The notes: a model not told the origin generated them from the letters alone. Counted from the first letter of the stretch, positions 1-7,908 are shown. The stretch: DNA of 21,811 bases from Methanobacteriota archaeon (GCA_003229935.1 QIGD01000031.1:1-21811), one strand, 5' to 3'. Numbers and translations are program-made.

Positions 1-14
1 ATATCATATATATT

Positions 15-2282
15 ATGAAAAATAAAACAGAAAATTATACGAAATCTGTTGAATTTTATATAAATGAATATATGCCTCCTGGCTGCCATTGTAATATGGA
101 GGACAAGATTAAAAATAAAGTTAAAGGTGTGATAAGTGTAGCCATTAATCCAAATACTGATTCAATGAATGTTGTTTTTGAGCCTACTCAAACAAACGAA
201 GAAGAAATCATTAGCTTTATGAAAAAATGTGGGTACGAATGCTCTATTTCTGAGAAAGAAGACCACAAAAAGATGGAACATGCTGCTCATAAAGGAATGA
301 AGCACAAAGAACATGAAAACCATCATGCGATGATGATGAAAGAATTTAGAAGGAAAACTCTTATTTCTTTAATTTTTACAATCCCGGTTCTTCTTTTATC
401 TCCCACTATCCAGAAATGGTTTAGTTTTGAAATTCCCTATTTCGGATTCAACACTTTATTATTGGTGGTTTTTTCGTCTATTATAGCCATTTATGGTGCA
501 TCTCCCTTTTACAGAGGAGCAATCAGATCATTAAAAAGCGGTATACTGGACATGAATGTGCTTGTAAGTCTGGCTGTTGGTTCAGGATATCTATATAGCT
601 TGGGAACTACTTTCCTGTTTTCTGCATCAGATTTTTACTGGGAAATCTCAACGCTTGTTCTTTTCCTTCTTTTTGGACATTGGATGGAGATGCGGGCTGT
701 AATTGGAGCATCCGGTGCACTTAACGAGCTTGTTAAATTGATACCGCCAAAAGCCAATCTTGTTAAAGGTAAGGATATTGTTAAAGTAGAAACATCCGAG
801 GTGCAGGTGGGTGACACTTTATTAATCAGACCTGGAGAGAAGGTTCCAATAGATGGTAACGTTATAGAAGGAGAAACAAGTATAAACGAATCAATGATTA
901 CCGGGGAGTCAAAGCCTGTCTCCAAAAAAGTTGGAGATGAAGTGATTGGTGGAACCATAAATGAATCTGGCTCGATTAAAATTAAAGTTGAAAAAGTCGG
1001 GGAAGATACTGCTCTGGCACAGATAATCAATCTGGTAAAAAATGCTCAGGCTTCAAAACCAAAAAGTCAAAAGCTTGCTGACAAAGCGGCGCATTATCTT
1101 ACCCTTACAGCCATTATTGTCGGAGCGCTTACATTTACATACTGGTATGGTTTTACAGCAATAGGGGCTGTTTTTGCCCTGACTCTTACCATTACAGTTT
1201 TTGTCATAGCCTGCCCCCATGCTTTAGGATTGGCTATACCGATGGTTACTTCAATATCCACAACTCTTGCTGCAAAAAATGGAATGCTTATTAAGGATAT
1301 GAAGGCAATGGAAATAGCAAAAAATCTTGATTATGTTGTATTTGACAAAACAGGCACACTAACAAAAGGTGAATTTGGAGTTTCAGATATTGTAGTACTT
1401 AGCGACTGGAAAGAGGATGATATTTTAAGAAAAGCAGCAGCATTGGAAATCAACTCCGAACATGTTATTGCCAGAGGAATCATCGCAAAAACAAAAGAAA
1501 AGGAAATTAAACTCCAAAGGGTAGAAAAATTTCAGGGGATTCCTGGAAAAGGAGCAAAAGGAATTGTAGAACAAGAGGAAGTTTATATTGGCAATGAAGC
1601 ATTAATGAAATTTTTAAATCTTGATACAGTAAAATCTAAAAATGAATTAGAAAAATTATCTTCACAGGGTAAGACTGTCGTGTATGTAGCCACAAAGAAG
1701 GAAATTAAAGGGCTTATATCACTTTCAGATATAATAAGAGAAGAATCGTATGACACTGTAAAATCATTGCGGAATTTAGGTGTAAAAGTTGCTATGCTTA
1801 CTGGCGATAATAAAATAACTGCTCAATATGTTGCTAATGAACTGGGACTTGACACCTATTTTGCAGAAGTCTTTCCAGGTGATAAATCAAGCAAAATAAA
1901 GGGATTACAGGAACAGGGATACAAAGTGGCAATGGTTGGTGATGGAGTGAATGATGCTCCTGCTTTAATTCAGGCTGATGTAGGCATCGCTATTGGAGCG
2001 GGAACTGATGTTGCTGTAGAATCTGCCGAAATTGTACTGGTAAAAAATGACCCAAGGGATATATTCCATCTCATTAAACTAAGTAAAGGCACCATGAATA
2101 AAATGAAACAAAACTTGGTCTGGGCAACAGGCTATAATGCATTAGCAATTCCAATAGCAGCAGGAATCTTATATCCTTATGGAATTACTATCCAGCCGGA
2201 GTACGCTGCTCTTATAATGGCTGCAAGTTCTATAATTGTTGTGATTAATGCATTTATGTTAAAAAATATTAAACTGGATTAA
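15..2282 (+). CDS. copB: Copper-translocating P1B-type ATPase, CopB-like
   Basis: This is a 755-residue heavy-metal P-type ATPase in the cytoplasmic membrane, expected to export copper (or silver) using ATP. Visible motifs are CPH at residues 400-402 in the metal-transporting helix (CopB/P1B-3 class, not the CPC of CopA), the phosphorylated Asp444 in DKTGTLT, GDGVND around 642-647, a TGES actuator motif, and late-helix motifs YNALAIP and MAASS. The N terminus resembles a heavy-metal-associated fold, but with GCHC (residues 23-26) in place of CxxC. A His/Met-rich stretch follows at about 83-110. The usual SEHP nucleotide-binding motif reads SEHV (His483, Val484). The ATG at 15 has no visible Shine-Dalgarno site. 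The frame is open to the window edge, so a slightly earlier start cannot be excluded. Family assignment is firm; the exact metal is inferred from the CPH class. Confidence 0.93.
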   Translation: MKNKTENYTKSVEFYINEYMPPGCHCNMEDKIKNKVKGVISVAINPNTDSMNVVFEPTQTNEEEIISFMKKCGYECSISEKEDHKKMEHAAHKGMKHKEHENHHAMMMKEFRRKTLISLIFTIPVLLLSPTIQKWFSFEIPYFGFNTLLLVVFSSIIAIYGASPFYRGAIRSLKSGILDMNVLVSLAVGSGYLYSLGTTFLFSASDFYWEISTLVLFLLFGHWMEMRAVIGASGALNELVKLIPPKANLVKGKDIVKVETSEVQVGDTLLIRPGEKVPIDGNVIEGETSINESMITGESKPVSKKVGDEVIGGTINESGSIKIKVEKVGEDTALAQIINLVKNAQASKPKSQKLADKAAHYLTLTAIIVGALTFTYWYGFTAIGAVFALTLTITVFVIACPHALGLAIPMVTSISTTLAAKNGMLIKDMKAMEIAKNLDYVVFDKTGTLTKGEFGVSDIVVLSDWKEDDILRKAAALEINSEHVIARGIIAKTKEKEIKLQRVEKFQGIPGKGAKGIVEQEEVYIGNEALMKFLNLDTVKSKNELEKLSSQGKTVVYVATKKEIKGLISLSDIIREESYDTVKSLRNLGVKVAMLTGDNKITAQYVANELGLDTYFAEVFPGDKSSKIKGLQEQGYKVAMVGDGVNDAPALIQADVGIAIGAGTDVAVESAEIVLVKNDPRDIFHLIKLSKGTMNKMKQNLVWATGYNALAIPIAAGILYPYGITIQPEYAALIMAASSIIVVINAFMLKNIKLD

Positions 2283-2379
2283 TTAATCCGCATAAATAAC
2301 ATATTTACTGTGGTAATCATCATTCGCCAATTTACACCTGAGAACACATACTTCCAATGTTAAATTTGCAATTCTATGT

Positions 2380-3225
2380 ATGGTTGTCACCCTCTTCGAC
2401 CCTTGGAAAAGCAGACTATGCACCTGCTCAAGGAAGTACTCCTTAAATCCCTATACAGGTTGCAGCCATTCATGTATTTACTGTTATATCACCAGCTATA
2501 TTCCTAGGGGATATGAAGCAAGATTGAAGAAGAATATTTTCAAAGATTTAAAAAGGGAACTCCCAAATCTGAACAGAAAAATACCAATAACCATGAGCAA
2601 CTCCTCTGACCCCTACCAGCCTATTGAAAGAGAATATAAAATTACAAGAAAAGTCCTGAAAATGCTCTCTGAATTTAAGGTGCAGATTATAACAAAAAGT
2701 GACCTTGTTACCCGGGATTCCGACCTTCTCTCTCAGATGAAAGCTGCTGTTGCAATAACTGTCACCACACTGGATGAAGAGCTGGCTGGTAAGCTTGAAC
2801 CTCTTGCACCTTCCCCGCATGACAGATTAAAAGCAATGGAGCATCTGATTTCACATGGGATACCAGTTTCAGCGAGAATAGACCCTATTATTCCGTATAT
2901 CAATGAAAATGCTGAAGAGCTTGTAAAAGAGCTTTCACATATAGGAGTTAAACATATCACATCCTCAACCTTTAAACCAAGATATGACTCATGGAGAAGA
3001 TTGAGAGAGACTTTCCCTGAAGAGACTGAGAAGCTCCACAGCCTTTATTTTGATAAAGGTGAAAGAAAGCAGAACTCCTCTTATTTACCTGAGGGTCTGA
3101 GGCTGAAGCTCATGAAAGGAGTTAGACAAGCCTGCAAAAAGCACAGCATAAGTTTTGCCACCTGCAGAGAGGGTTTGAATATCAACACTGCAGAAAGCTG
3201 CGATGGAATCCACCTTATAAACTAA
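2380..3225 (+). CDS. Radical SAM protein, spore photoproduct lyase-like (COG1533 type)
   Basis: This 281-residue cytoplasmic protein has the radical SAM cluster motif CxxxCxxC at Cys28, Cys32 and Cys35 (GCSHSCIYCY), preceded by an NPYTGC context typical of the SPL/Rv2578c-like group. Two more N-terminal cysteines (14, 16) and a C-terminal TCREGLNINTAESCDG segment match the conserved tail of this group. Family members are often named DNA repair photolyase, but most have no proven substrate, so the reaction here is not known. Its stop is 2 nt from the convergent dph2 stop. It lies 97 nt after the copper ATPase, in a gap with no clear promoter. Family is confident, function is not. Confidence 0.85.
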   Translation: MVVTLFDPWKSRLCTCSRKYSLNPYTGCSHSCIYCYITSYIPRGYEARLKKNIFKDLKRELPNLNRKIPITMSNSSDPYQPIEREYKITRKVLKMLSEFKVQIITKSDLVTRDSDLLSQMKAAVAITVTTLDEELAGKLEPLAPSPHDRLKAMEHLISHGIPVSARIDPIIPYINENAEELVKELSHIGVKHITSSTFKPRYDSWRRLRETFPEETEKLHSLYFDKGERKQNSSYLPEGLRLKLMKGVRQACKKHSISFATCREGLNINTAESCDGIHLIN

Positions 3226-3227
3226 AA

Positions 3228-4211
3228 CTAAAATTCATCCATCTCGTAGCTATCCCTTTCGCCCATTACAATTTCAAGTTCCTTTGGAGTGAGCAATGGG
3301 TTATAAAATCTTGGAGAATCCTCTATAACAATTCTCGGACAGGCTGTATTCACAAGAGCATCAAGCTTTCTGAAATAGATAATATTCTCAGGAGTAATTT
3401 CTCTAGCATGAATAAGGAAACTCTTTCTATTCATAGCCATGAGCTTTCTCCTTATTCCCATAGCTAAACTCAATCTCCTCTGCCCTCTCTTCTCTCCAAC
3501 AATTATTCCAAAGCTCTCAGCGTTCTTAGCCTTTGCGATTGTGGCATATCTCTGCTTCAGAAACTTCTCCTTCTTTTCTTCAAGGCTTCTAATCTCTTTC
3601 AGCAGAGGATCTAAAGCAAAGCATGGCTTGCCTGTAGCCAAAGCAACACCAAGAGGATGAAAATCACCTGAACCCATATAAAGGAAAGCATCCACCTCTG
3701 AAGCAATGCTTTTTGCAGCGGAGAAGGAACATCCAAGAACCTGAGCCTCGTATTTACACCTGCCCTCTGGCCTGCCAGTATGCACATTAAAGCCATGAGT
3801 TTCAAGATAATCCTTAACTTCCTTTACTCTATGAATATGCTGCACTGTGGTAACTAAACCCAAGTTTTCGGGAAGCTTATCAAGATTCTTTTCAAGAATA
3901 TCTATAAAACTGTGAGGAAGACGCACCTCTATATAATAAACAGGAATTCTGCTCTTCTTTAAAAGCTGAGCATGACCAAAGTGGAAAAGTGCCTCAGCAC
4001 CAAGATTCATAGCATCTTCATCAACAAGGTCGCAGGCGCCATAGCAGGGGTTTGAGGATATAAGAGTTATCAGGGCAGGAATTTTCTCATCTATCTTCTC
4101 TGCCACTGAAGTGGAATAATCTCTCAGACCATCCGGAAACTGGAGAGAAACAACTCTGTAGTTATTTCTCTTGATTATCTCCACAATTTTATCAATTTCA
4201 AATTTGTACAT
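3228..4211 (-). CDS. dph2: 2-(3-amino-3-carboxypropyl)histidine synthase Dph2 (diphthamide biosynthesis)
   Basis: Dph2 is a noncanonical radical enzyme. Its 4Fe-4S cluster cleaves S-adenosylmethionine to transfer a 3-amino-3-carboxypropyl group to a specific EF-2 histidine, the first step of diphthamide synthesis. The 327-residue protein carries three well-spaced cysteines expected to bind the cluster: Cys60 (NPCYGACD), Cys161 (QVLGCSF) and Cys291 (NTACPR), one in each repeated domain, as in characterised archaeal homodimeric Dph2. Length is normal for the family. The ATG at 4211 gives a start that aligns with the conserved N terminus. Its target, aEF-2, is encoded about 15 kb to the right in this window with the diphthamide histidine intact. 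It is convergent with the preceding radical SAM gene. Confidence 0.93.
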   Translation of the reverse strand: MYKFEIDKIVEIIKRNNYRVVSLQFPDGLRDYSTSVAEKIDEKIPALITLISSNPCYGACDLVDEDAMNLGAEALFHFGHAQLLKKSRIPVYYIEVRLPHSFIDILEKNLDKLPENLGLVTTVQHIHRVKEVKDYLETHGFNVHTGRPEGRCKYEAQVLGCSFSAAKSIASEVDAFLYMGSGDFHPLGVALATGKPCFALDPLLKEIRSLEEKKEKFLKQRYATIAKAKNAESFGIIVGEKRGQRRLSLAMGIRRKLMAMNRKSFLIHAREITPENIIYFRKLDALVNTACPRIVIEDSPRFYNPLLTPKELEIVMGERDSYEMDEF

Positions 4212-4329
4212 TCACGGCATTGAAGAAGAGTAACCTTGTCAACTACCTGAATGAAAAGAAAGTATGGTAGTGTCCACACTTCCAGTGTTATCAGAAAAAC
4301 ATTCCATTGCTAATTTTTATAGCTCATAT

Positions 4330-5583
4330 ATGAAACTCCTTCTCATTCATCCCTACTTCCCATATAGGGGAAAGGACTTATTCCCTCTCGGACTAGGTTA
4401 TATTGCCTCTGCTGCAAGGAAATATGCAGAAATAAAGGTTATAGATGAAATTGTTCATCCTTTTACCATAGAGGGATTCAGAGCATTTGACCCAGATTTT
4501 GTTGGCATCACAGCAACAACACCATCATTTAACAGAGCCGGAAAGATAATCTCTATAATAAAGAAGGAAAAACCATCAGCAAAAGTGATTTTTGGCGGTG
4601 TACATGTTACATTCAAACCCGAGAAGGCTTTAAATGCCTATGCAGATATCGTGGTGAGAGGTGAAGGTGAGGAAGCTTTTGTTGAGATTCTGTCATATAA
4701 AACTCTTGAAGATATAAAAGGGATTTCATACCGCAGGAATAATGAAATTGTACACAATCCCGATAGGAATTTAATTAAAGACCTCGACTCAGTCCTCATG
4801 CCTGCTTGGGAGTTCTTCCCCATGGAGGAATATAAGATAATGAGCCTTGTCTCTGCTAGGGGCTGCCCTTACTCCTGTGCTTACTGTTCAGCCTCCAGCT
4901 TCTGGCAGCACAGGGTCAGATTTAGAAGCCCGGAAAACTTCATGACCGAAGTCAGAGCCCTTTACAATATGGGTAAGAAGAGGCTACGCTTCATGGACAG
5001 CACATTTACCCTTGACAGGAAACGTGCCCTTGAGATATGTTCAATGATTGAAGAAGAAGGCTTTAAGAACTTAAAATATAGTATTGAAACAAGAGCAGAC
5101 CACTTGGATCAGGAGTTATTCGAAGCTCTCAGGAACTCAGGCTGCGATCTGGTCTGCCTTGGAGTAGATTCTGGCTCTCAGCAAGTTCTGGATGCCTGCA
5201 ACAGGAAAGTTGATGTTGAAGAAGTTAAGATGGCTATTCTGATGGCAAAGCAATATGGCTTAAATGTAAGAGCCTATGTCACCTATGGCTTCCCTGGAGA
5301 GAGTAGGGAAAATGTAGAAGCTACTGTCAGACTTTTAAGAGAAACAAGGCCACAGCAGATTCTTCTAAGTCTTGCCACAATTTACCCTGGAACAGAACTT
5401 GAAGGCGGAAAAGAAATTAAAGTGCACCCCAACTGGGTTGAGAAGTTCCATGGCCACGGCTATGGAGCAGAGCTATATTTTCCTGAAACTTTGGAAAGAA
5501 AGGAGTACACAAAATTAGGAGATTATATTTACAGAGAGATAAAAAAACTGAACAAAATAATTATAAAGGAAAGAGCTGGTTAA
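4330..5583 (+). CDS. B12-binding-domain radical SAM protein (COG1032 type)
   Basis: From the ATG at 4330 the protein has 417 residues and begins MKLLLIHPYFPYRG, the usual opening of a cobalamin-binding-type N-terminal domain. That domain is a Rossmann-like fold that includes VGITATTPSF and VIFGGVHVTF and ends in VVRGEGEEAF. A radical SAM core follows with CxxxCxxC in GCPYSCAYCSA (Cys179, 183, 186 from this start). The C-terminal part has the TYGFPGES and YPGTELE segments typical of this family. An earlier in-frame ATG at 4264 adds 22 residues with no resemblance to the family, so I prefer 4330. Neither start has a convincing Shine-Dalgarno site. Substrates in this very large family vary widely and none can be named here. 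It is convergent with the metal permease gene, 7 nt away. Confidence 0.85.
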   Translation: MKLLLIHPYFPYRGKDLFPLGLGYIASAARKYAEIKVIDEIVHPFTIEGFRAFDPDFVGITATTPSFNRAGKIISIIKKEKPSAKVIFGGVHVTFKPEKALNAYADIVVRGEGEEAFVEILSYKTLEDIKGISYRRNNEIVHNPDRNLIKDLDSVLMPAWEFFPMEEYKIMSLVSARGCPYSCAYCSASSFWQHRVRFRSPENFMTEVRALYNMGKKRLRFMDSTFTLDRKRALEICSMIEEEGFKNLKYSIETRADHLDQELFEALRNSGCDLVCLGVDSGSQQVLDACNRKVDVEEVKMAILMAKQYGLNVRAYVTYGFPGESRENVEATVRLLRETRPQQILLSLATIYPGTELEGGKEIKVHPNWVEKFHGHGYGAELYFPETLERKEYTKLGDYIYREIKKLNKIIIKERAG

Positions 5584-5590
5584 AACAGCT

Positions 5591-6388
5591 TTACCTGCTT
5601 AAAAATGAAAATATAACGAATGCTATTCCAAGAACCAGAACAATGGTTGCACCAGAAGCCAAGTCAAACAGATAGGATAACCATAAACCAATTATAGTGA
5701 GAGTAACTCCAGCGAAGGTTGAGATAAACATCAATTTTTTTATATCAGATGTGAACTTCCTGCTTATTGTTGCAGGAATAGTTAGAAGAGCAATAACCAG
5801 AATAATACCCACAGCCTTTATCAAAACAACAACACCTAGGGCAATAAGGCCTAGAAGTAAAAAATACATGCTTTTTGATGGGACTCCGACAACTGTTGAA
5901 AACTCCTCGTCGAATGCTACAATAAGAAATTCTCTGTGAAATAGGAACACTGATATAAGAATAATAATATCAAGAATCAGCATCATAAAAAGAGTTGAAC
6001 CCTGAACTGTCTGAATATCTCCAAATAGGTATCCTATCAGGTCAGAAGCAGGAGTATGGCTCAGACCAATGAATATAACTCCCAGCGCCATACCCACCGC
6101 CCACACAATTCCAATAGCTGTATCTTCATTCACCTTTGCTTTTTTGTGAATAGCTCCAATTGTAAAGGCTGATAATACACTGAATGGAATAGCAGTCAAA
6201 ATCGGATTTATTCCAAGAAGGTAACCCAGACCTATACCACCAAAAGTAGCATGCGGAATTCCTCCACTGAGAAATACTATTCTTTTTATAACAACATAGG
6301 TGCCTATAATTCCACAGGTTACACCTGCCAGAACTGCCGCAATCAGAGCATTTCTCATAAATTCATATTTAAGAAAAAGTTCTATCAT
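5591..6388 (-). CDS. znuB: Zinc/manganese-type ABC transporter permease
   Basis: This is a 265-residue membrane protein of the ABC-3 (ZnuB/MntB/TroC) permease family, which forms the pore of metal-ion importers in the cytoplasmic membrane. Its sequence is strongly hydrophobic along most of its length, with roughly seven to eight membrane segments. Family landmarks include the early VVIKRIVFLSGGIPHATFGG region and AVGIILVIALLTIPATISR near the end, the part that contacts the ATPase. The ATG at 6388 lies 4 nt after the ATPase stop, with a GAGGGG Shine-Dalgarno-like site just inside the end of that gene, so the two are an operon. Zinc versus manganese specificity cannot be told from the permease. 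No substrate-binding protein is encoded beside it. Confidence 0.9.
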   Translation of the reverse strand: MIELFLKYEFMRNALIAAVLAGVTCGIIGTYVVIKRIVFLSGGIPHATFGGIGLGYLLGINPILTAIPFSVLSAFTIGAIHKKAKVNEDTAIGIVWAVGMALGVIFIGLSHTPASDLIGYLFGDIQTVQGSTLFMMLILDIIILISVFLFHREFLIVAFDEEFSTVVGVPSKSMYFLLLGLIALGVVVLIKAVGIILVIALLTIPATISRKFTSDIKKLMFISTFAGVTLTIIGLWLSYLFDLASGATIVLVLGIAFVIFSFLSR

Positions 6389-6392
6389 GTTA

Positions 6393-7139
6393 CTAATGTC
6401 CCCTCAAAACTCTGTGTGGTACGCCATGAGATATCAAATCTATAGGGCATCTGTACATTTCTTCAATCTTCTCCAATCCTTCTTCCTTTGGCCCATGATA
6501 GAACAGCCTGCGATTTAAGCATGCAATCTCATCAACATAAACAGATACAGCACCCACATCATGCGTAATAAGAACCACAGCCATTTTTTCCTTTAGCTTC
6601 AATAGCATGTCATAAAATGCACTCTGCATTTCAGGGTCGATACTTGCTGTTGGTTCATCAAGTAACAGCAACTTTGGTTCTCTTACAATTGCCCTAGCTA
6701 TAAAAACCCTCTGAAGCTGTCCCCCGGATAACCTGCCTATCTGTCTATCTTTAAACTCAAGCATACTCACAGTCTTCAATGCATTGATGACAGCAGCTTT
6801 ATCTTCTTTAGAGTAGTCTTTGAATATTCCACGATATCTCCCCATGAGGACAACTTCGAAGACATTTAGAGGAAAACTATGGTCAAATATAGTGTACTGA
6901 GGTAAGTAACCTATGAATTTTCTGCCTTCTTCCGGAGTCTTTCCAAAGACTCTGATTTCTCCCTTATCAGGTTTTATTAACCCTAAAATAACTCTCAATA
7001 ATGTTGTTTTTCCTCCACCGTTTGGTCCAATTATCCCCAAAATAGTATTCTGCTTTATAGAGAGATTGATATCTCCAAGACTGACTGTATTATTAAAATA
7101 AACATATAGGTCCTTTAAGCTTACAATCTCTCTACCCAT
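6393..7139 (-). CDS. znuC: Zinc/manganese-type ABC transporter ATP-binding protein
   Basis: This is the cytoplasmic ATPase that drives the neighbouring permease. Numbered from the upstream TTG, it shows Walker A GPNGGGKTT at 41-49, the Q-loop around YLPQY, the signature LSGGQ at 140-144, Walker B LLLLDEP at 160-166 and the switch histidine in ITHDVG. The C-terminal HGVPHRVL is typical of ZnuC-type subunits. Two starts are possible: a TTG at 7148 (251 residues) and an ATG at 7139 (248 residues). I prefer the ATG because a GGGT precedes it and the three extra residues add nothing conserved. A TATA-like box at 7174-7183 would place the transcript start near 7152, giving a very short leader. It is the first gene of a two-gene operon with the permease. 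Confidence 0.92.
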   Translation of the reverse strand: MGREIVSLKDLYVYFNNTVSLGDINLSIKQNTILGIIGPNGGGKTTLLRVILGLIKPDKGEIRVFGKTPEEGRKFIGYLPQYTIFDHSFPLNVFEVVLMGRYRGIFKDYSKEDKAAVINALKTVSMLEFKDRQIGRLSGGQLQRVFIARAIVREPKLLLLDEPTASIDPEMQSAFYDMLLKLKEKMAVVLITHDVGAVSVYVDEIACLNRRLFYHGPKEEGLEKIEEMYRCPIDLISHGVPHRVLRGH

Positions 7140-7173
7140 AATACCCAAAAACCATACAGAAACTTCATATGTT

Positions 7174-7183
7174 TATTTTTATA
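7174..7183 (-). promoter_or_regulatory. TATA-like box for the metal ABC transporter operon
   Basis: On the minus strand this reads TATAAAAATA. With the usual archaeal spacing of about 26 nt from box centre to transcript start, transcription would begin near 7152, just ahead of the ATPase start codon at 7139. This is a motif-plus-position call only. Confidence 0.5.
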
Positions 7184-7199
7184 CCACATTCCCTGTTTT

Positions 7200-7223
7200 A
7201 AGAGGCAGGAGTAACCTCTTTTT
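7200..7223. repeat. Short inverted repeat upstream of the metal transporter promoter
   Basis: AAGAGG (7200-7205) and CCTCTT (7215-7220) form a perfect 6-bp inverted repeat around a 9-nt spacer, followed by TTT. It lies just upstream of the TATA-like box of the ABC transporter operon. It could be a regulator site for that operon or simply a chance hairpin. The rest of the intergenic stretch (7149-7403) is very AT-rich and includes a 10-bp palindrome, TTAAATTTAA, at 7283-7292. Confidence 0.3.
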
Positions 7224-7343
7224 AGAATCAAGCAGAATAAACCTTTTTATTATCTCAAATTCTATACTCAACACAATTAAAGTTAAATTTAATAACAACT
7301 TAAAACATTCACAAAGTTGAAGCATACCTATGTCTACATCCTG

Positions 7344-7370
7344 ATAAATTTTTAAGGGTAAAAATTATAT
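7344..7370 (+). promoter_or_regulatory. Probable AT-rich promoter region for the small unknown gene
   Basis: Two TATA-like stretches lie here, AAATTTTTAA at about 7346-7355 and AAAATTATAT at 7361-7370. The first would place the transcript start near 7376, giving a short leader that contains the Shine-Dalgarno sequence of the following gene. The second would start at or on that sequence. The choice between them is not decidable by eye. Confidence 0.35.
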
Positions 7371-7392
7371 TCTCTTATGTCAAATTTAAAAT

Positions 7393-7398
7393 GAGGTG
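7393..7398 (+). promoter_or_regulatory. Shine-Dalgarno site that fixes a TTG start
   Basis: GAGGTG sits 5 nt before the TTG at 7404. The ATG at 7391 overlaps this site but is out of frame with the coding region. The spacing makes TTG the only well-placed initiator of this gene. Confidence 0.65.
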
Positions 7399-7403
7399 GT
7401 TTT

Positions 7404-7682
7404 TTGCTGGAACCTAAGACCGAGATAAGAATGGTAGGTCATATTCTTGAAAAAAGTGTAATATTCGAACTTGAAAAAGCCCTCAAAGACATTGATGTTG
7501 AGGTTATGCACGTTGAAGTGAGTTTTGCTGCTTTAAAAGCAGGGGTTGAGGAGAGAATGCCCTCTGTTATGCGTTTCTACCTCGTGGGTAGCAAAAAGGA
7601 TAGAGATGAAGGTGTAGAGGCTATCAATGAGATTGCAGGAAAAACAAAATGTAAGATAGAGTATATAAAAGAGAGAATGTAG
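7404..7682 (+). CDS. Small protein of unknown function (possible LOR/SDH-type domain)
   Basis: This 92-residue soluble protein starts at a TTG with a good Shine-Dalgarno sequence 5 nt upstream. I do not firmly recognise it. The sequence suggests alternating strands and helices: a strand ending in VGHIL, a helix with LEKALKDI, a strand EVMHVEVSF, a strand SVMRFYLVGS, then a helix and the final strand KIEYIKE. This looks like a small ferredoxin-like alpha/beta domain. The VGHIL opening followed by a serine and a later S-x-x-R-x-x-V strand loosely recalls the LOR/SDH (Saccharop_dh_N) domain found at the N terminus of archaeal ornithine cyclodeaminase-like enzymes, but this is a weak resemblance. 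It has no membrane segment or signal peptide. It stands alone between the transporter operon and a decayed transposon. The reading frame and start are well supported; the role is unknown. Confidence 0.7.
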   Translation: MLEPKTEIRMVGHILEKSVIFELEKALKDIDVEVMHVEVSFAALKAGVEERMPSVMRFYLVGSKKDRDEGVEAINEIAGKTKCKIEYIKERM

Positions 7683-7684
7683 AG

Positions 7685-7735
7685 ATGTCTCCTTTTCATA
7701 TTAAGCGAATTATCGTATTATAACGAAGGAGACAT
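7685..7735. repeat. Perfect 10-bp inverted repeat downstream of the small unknown gene
   Basis: ATGTCTCCTT (7685-7694) and AAGGAGACAT (7726-7735) are perfect inverted copies separated by 31 nt of AT-rich sequence. They begin 2 nt after the stop codon of the preceding gene. They could be a transcript-end stem-loop or the ends of a tiny mobile relic. The arms are too regular to be likely by chance in a spacer this size. Confidence 0.5.
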
Positions 7736-7826
7736 ATAAAAAAGGGTGACACAAAACTAGAGAATATCAGAGAGGATTTTGATTAACTTTATTTTTTGTT
7801 ATCTCAAGAAGGTGAGATTGTAAATG

Positions 7827-7908
7827 CCCCTTAATTTTTCTCATTTTCCATAGTTTTTGTGTTATATCCCCTTGATTTTCTCATTATTTCTTGAATTTTT
7901 AGATAGCT
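7827..7908. repeat. Imperfect tandem repeat of about 41 bp
   Basis: Two adjacent units, 7827-7867 and 7868-7908, both begin CCCCTT(A/G)ATTTT followed by CTCATT and then T-rich sequence; the first 18-19 nt match best. They lie directly after the stop of the transposase remnant, read on the minus strand. Confidence 0.4.

Noticed and set aside
4311..4321. TATA-like AATTTTTATA near the start of the radical SAM gene
   Set aside because: Its distance to the ATG at 4330 is too short; the transcript would begin inside the gene.
4264..4329. Extended N terminus of the cobalamin-type radical SAM protein
   Set aside because: The 22 extra codons lack family similarity and a ribosome binding site; the conserved domain begins right at the ATG at 4330.
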